DNA of 64,000 nucleotides, from positions 744,001-808,000 of the forward strand of contig NZ_VRZA01000001.1 of NCBI RefSeq assembly GCF_008064665.1, in the 5' to 3' direction. The notes beneath the pieces were generated by a model. It had not been told where the DNA came from. It saw only the letters and a list, made by a program, of their open reading frames with translations, and made no database searches. The DNA comes from Parahaliea maris (GTDB lineage Bacteria > Pseudomonadota > Gammaproteobacteria > Pseudomonadales > Halieaceae). Both the position numbers and the translations under genes were made by a program. Of this stretch, positions 63,234-64,000 are shown one piece after another (the first letter of the stretch is position 1; the number at the start of each line of letters is the position of its first letter).

Positions 63234-63411
63234 GAGAGACCATCCATTTCCAACAGTAGGGGCAGTGTATAGCCCCTTCAGTCGGGCCCGAAAGCCCCGT
63301 TTTACAAGCAGTTGAACCGGCCGCGCGTTTCGCGGAATGCCCCCGGGAATTGACATCGACATACCGGCTCCCCACACTGGGCCCTCGGGGGCGCGACTTC
63401 ATAACAGCAAG

Positions 63412-64000
63412 ATGACAACGATAAGCCAGCTGAGCAAATGGAATCGGGACATTTCACTCGCCATCAGTGCGCTGGGCACTGACCGCTTCTTCCCCGCCCT
63501 GGTGGACGCGGTGCGGGGACAGGTCCACATCGATTATCCGCAGATCTGGCTCTACCACCGGGACCTTCCCCCCCGGGTGCTTTATCACGAGATCCCCCCC
63601 AGGGCAGTCGCCTCCCAGATCGACCAGTACCTCGAGGGCCCCTACCGGGAAGATCCGTTCTACCAGGCATCGATGAACCAGCCCCGGGCCAAGATCTACC
63701 GTCTCTCGCGCATCACCCACAACAAGCTCAGGGAATCGCCCTACTACCAGGACTACTACGCCGACACCGGCACCGTCGACGAGGCGGTCTACCTGGCGCG
63801 CCTGCACGCGGGGAACGTGATTAACCTCAGCATGATGCGGCTGCCCCAGAACGGCGAATTCAGCGACGACGAGTACGAAAACCTCTACCTGCTGGCGGAG
63901 CCGGTCTCGGAACTGCTCAAGCGGCACTCCGAGCACCACGATTTCGCGGTGACCAACCTGATACAGCCGGGCATCAACCACCAGATTGACCTGGCGTTCC
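63412..64000 (+). CDS. LuxR-family-like transcriptional regulator, N-terminal part (truncated by window edge)
   Basis: 196 codons are present. The sequence (MTTISQLSKWNRDISLAISALG..., DYPQIWLYHRDLPP, GPYREDPFYQASMNQP, YYADTGTVDEAVYLARL, MRLPQNGEFSDDEYENLYLLAEPVSELL) has the pattern of the GAF-like/ligand domain of LuxR-type regulators. The C-terminal HTH expected for the family is beyond the right edge and not seen. Divergent from the AraC gene. Confidence 0.72.
   Translation, partial: MTTISQLSKWNRDISLAISALGTDRFFPALVDAVRGQVHIDYPQIWLYHRDLPPRVLYHEIPPRAVASQIDQYLEGPYREDPFYQASMNQPRAKIYRLSRITHNKLRESPYYQDYYADTGTVDEAVYLARLHAGNVINLSMMRLPQNGEFSDDEYENLYLLAEPVSELLKRHSEHHDFAVTNLIQPGINHQIDLAF

Overview
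The window is 64 kb of GC-rich chromosome from a gammaproteobacterium, most likely a marine, aerobic, heterotrophic member of the Halieaceae/Cellvibrionales type. The evidence is the conserved core block aspS-yebC-ruvCAB-ybgC-tolQRAB-pal-cpoB-queE-queC, an FNR regulator with the gammaproteobacterial cysteine pattern, an OmpW porin, long TonB-dependent receptors, and many oxidoreductases of lipid or aromatic catabolism. The taxonomic call is inference; there is no rRNA gene. I see no insertion sequence, prophage, CRISPR array or integron.

Layout. 1-9.3 kb: the 5' part of a TonB-dependent receptor (it runs off the left edge), a CPA-type cation/proton antiporter, an NAD-binding epimerase-like protein, a DUF3014 protein, a small pilin-assembly-like protein, an SDR, an exported M3 oligoendopeptidase, an SRPBCC protein with a puzzling start, and tRNA-Gly(CCC). 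9.3-14.3 kb: a catabolic-looking cluster on the minus strand (SnoaL-like, SDR, a 418-residue unknown, cytochrome P450, dihydroxyacetophenone-dioxygenase-like cupin) with a YbjN-like gene inserted on the plus strand. 14.4-20 kb: YqaA-type membrane protein, GDSL esterase, exported cyclase, DEAD-box helicase, OmpW and FNR. A clear FNR box lies exactly where a class II activator site should be for ompW, and a weaker one lies in front of fnr. 20-29.6 kb: a membrane protein head to head with an unusual glutamine-amidotransferase-like protein, an M19 dipeptidase, a second TonB receptor divergent from an AraC regulator, and a large SOS1-like antiporter carrying a cyclic-nucleotide-binding domain.

29.7-38.3 kb is the most unusual part: a 1200-residue secreted subtilase with a duplicated C-terminal domain lies head to head with a 1577-residue polytopic membrane protein that looks like a Cache-type sensor joined to a degenerate NTPase-like cytoplasmic region and matches no family I can name. 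38.4-43.3 kb: a Tat-exported gluconate-dehydrogenase-like oxidoreductase pair, an exported RidA, an outer-membrane beta-barrel, a SYLF-like protein and a SnoaL-like protein. 43.5-47 kb: deoC and rbsK with tRNA-Lys, bracketed by two PilZ paralogues that share an extra N-terminal module.

47-58.9 kb is the conserved housekeeping block on the minus strand, transcribed from fmdB/aspS towards queC: tRNA charging, Holliday-junction resolution, the Tol-Pal envelope system and queuosine precursor synthesis. Start and stop codons overlap through much of it and several genes begin with GTG. 59-64 kb: an HU protein with a histone-H1-like tail, proS, a lytic transglycosylase, an AraC-type regulator and the 5' part of a LuxR-type regulator cut by the right edge.
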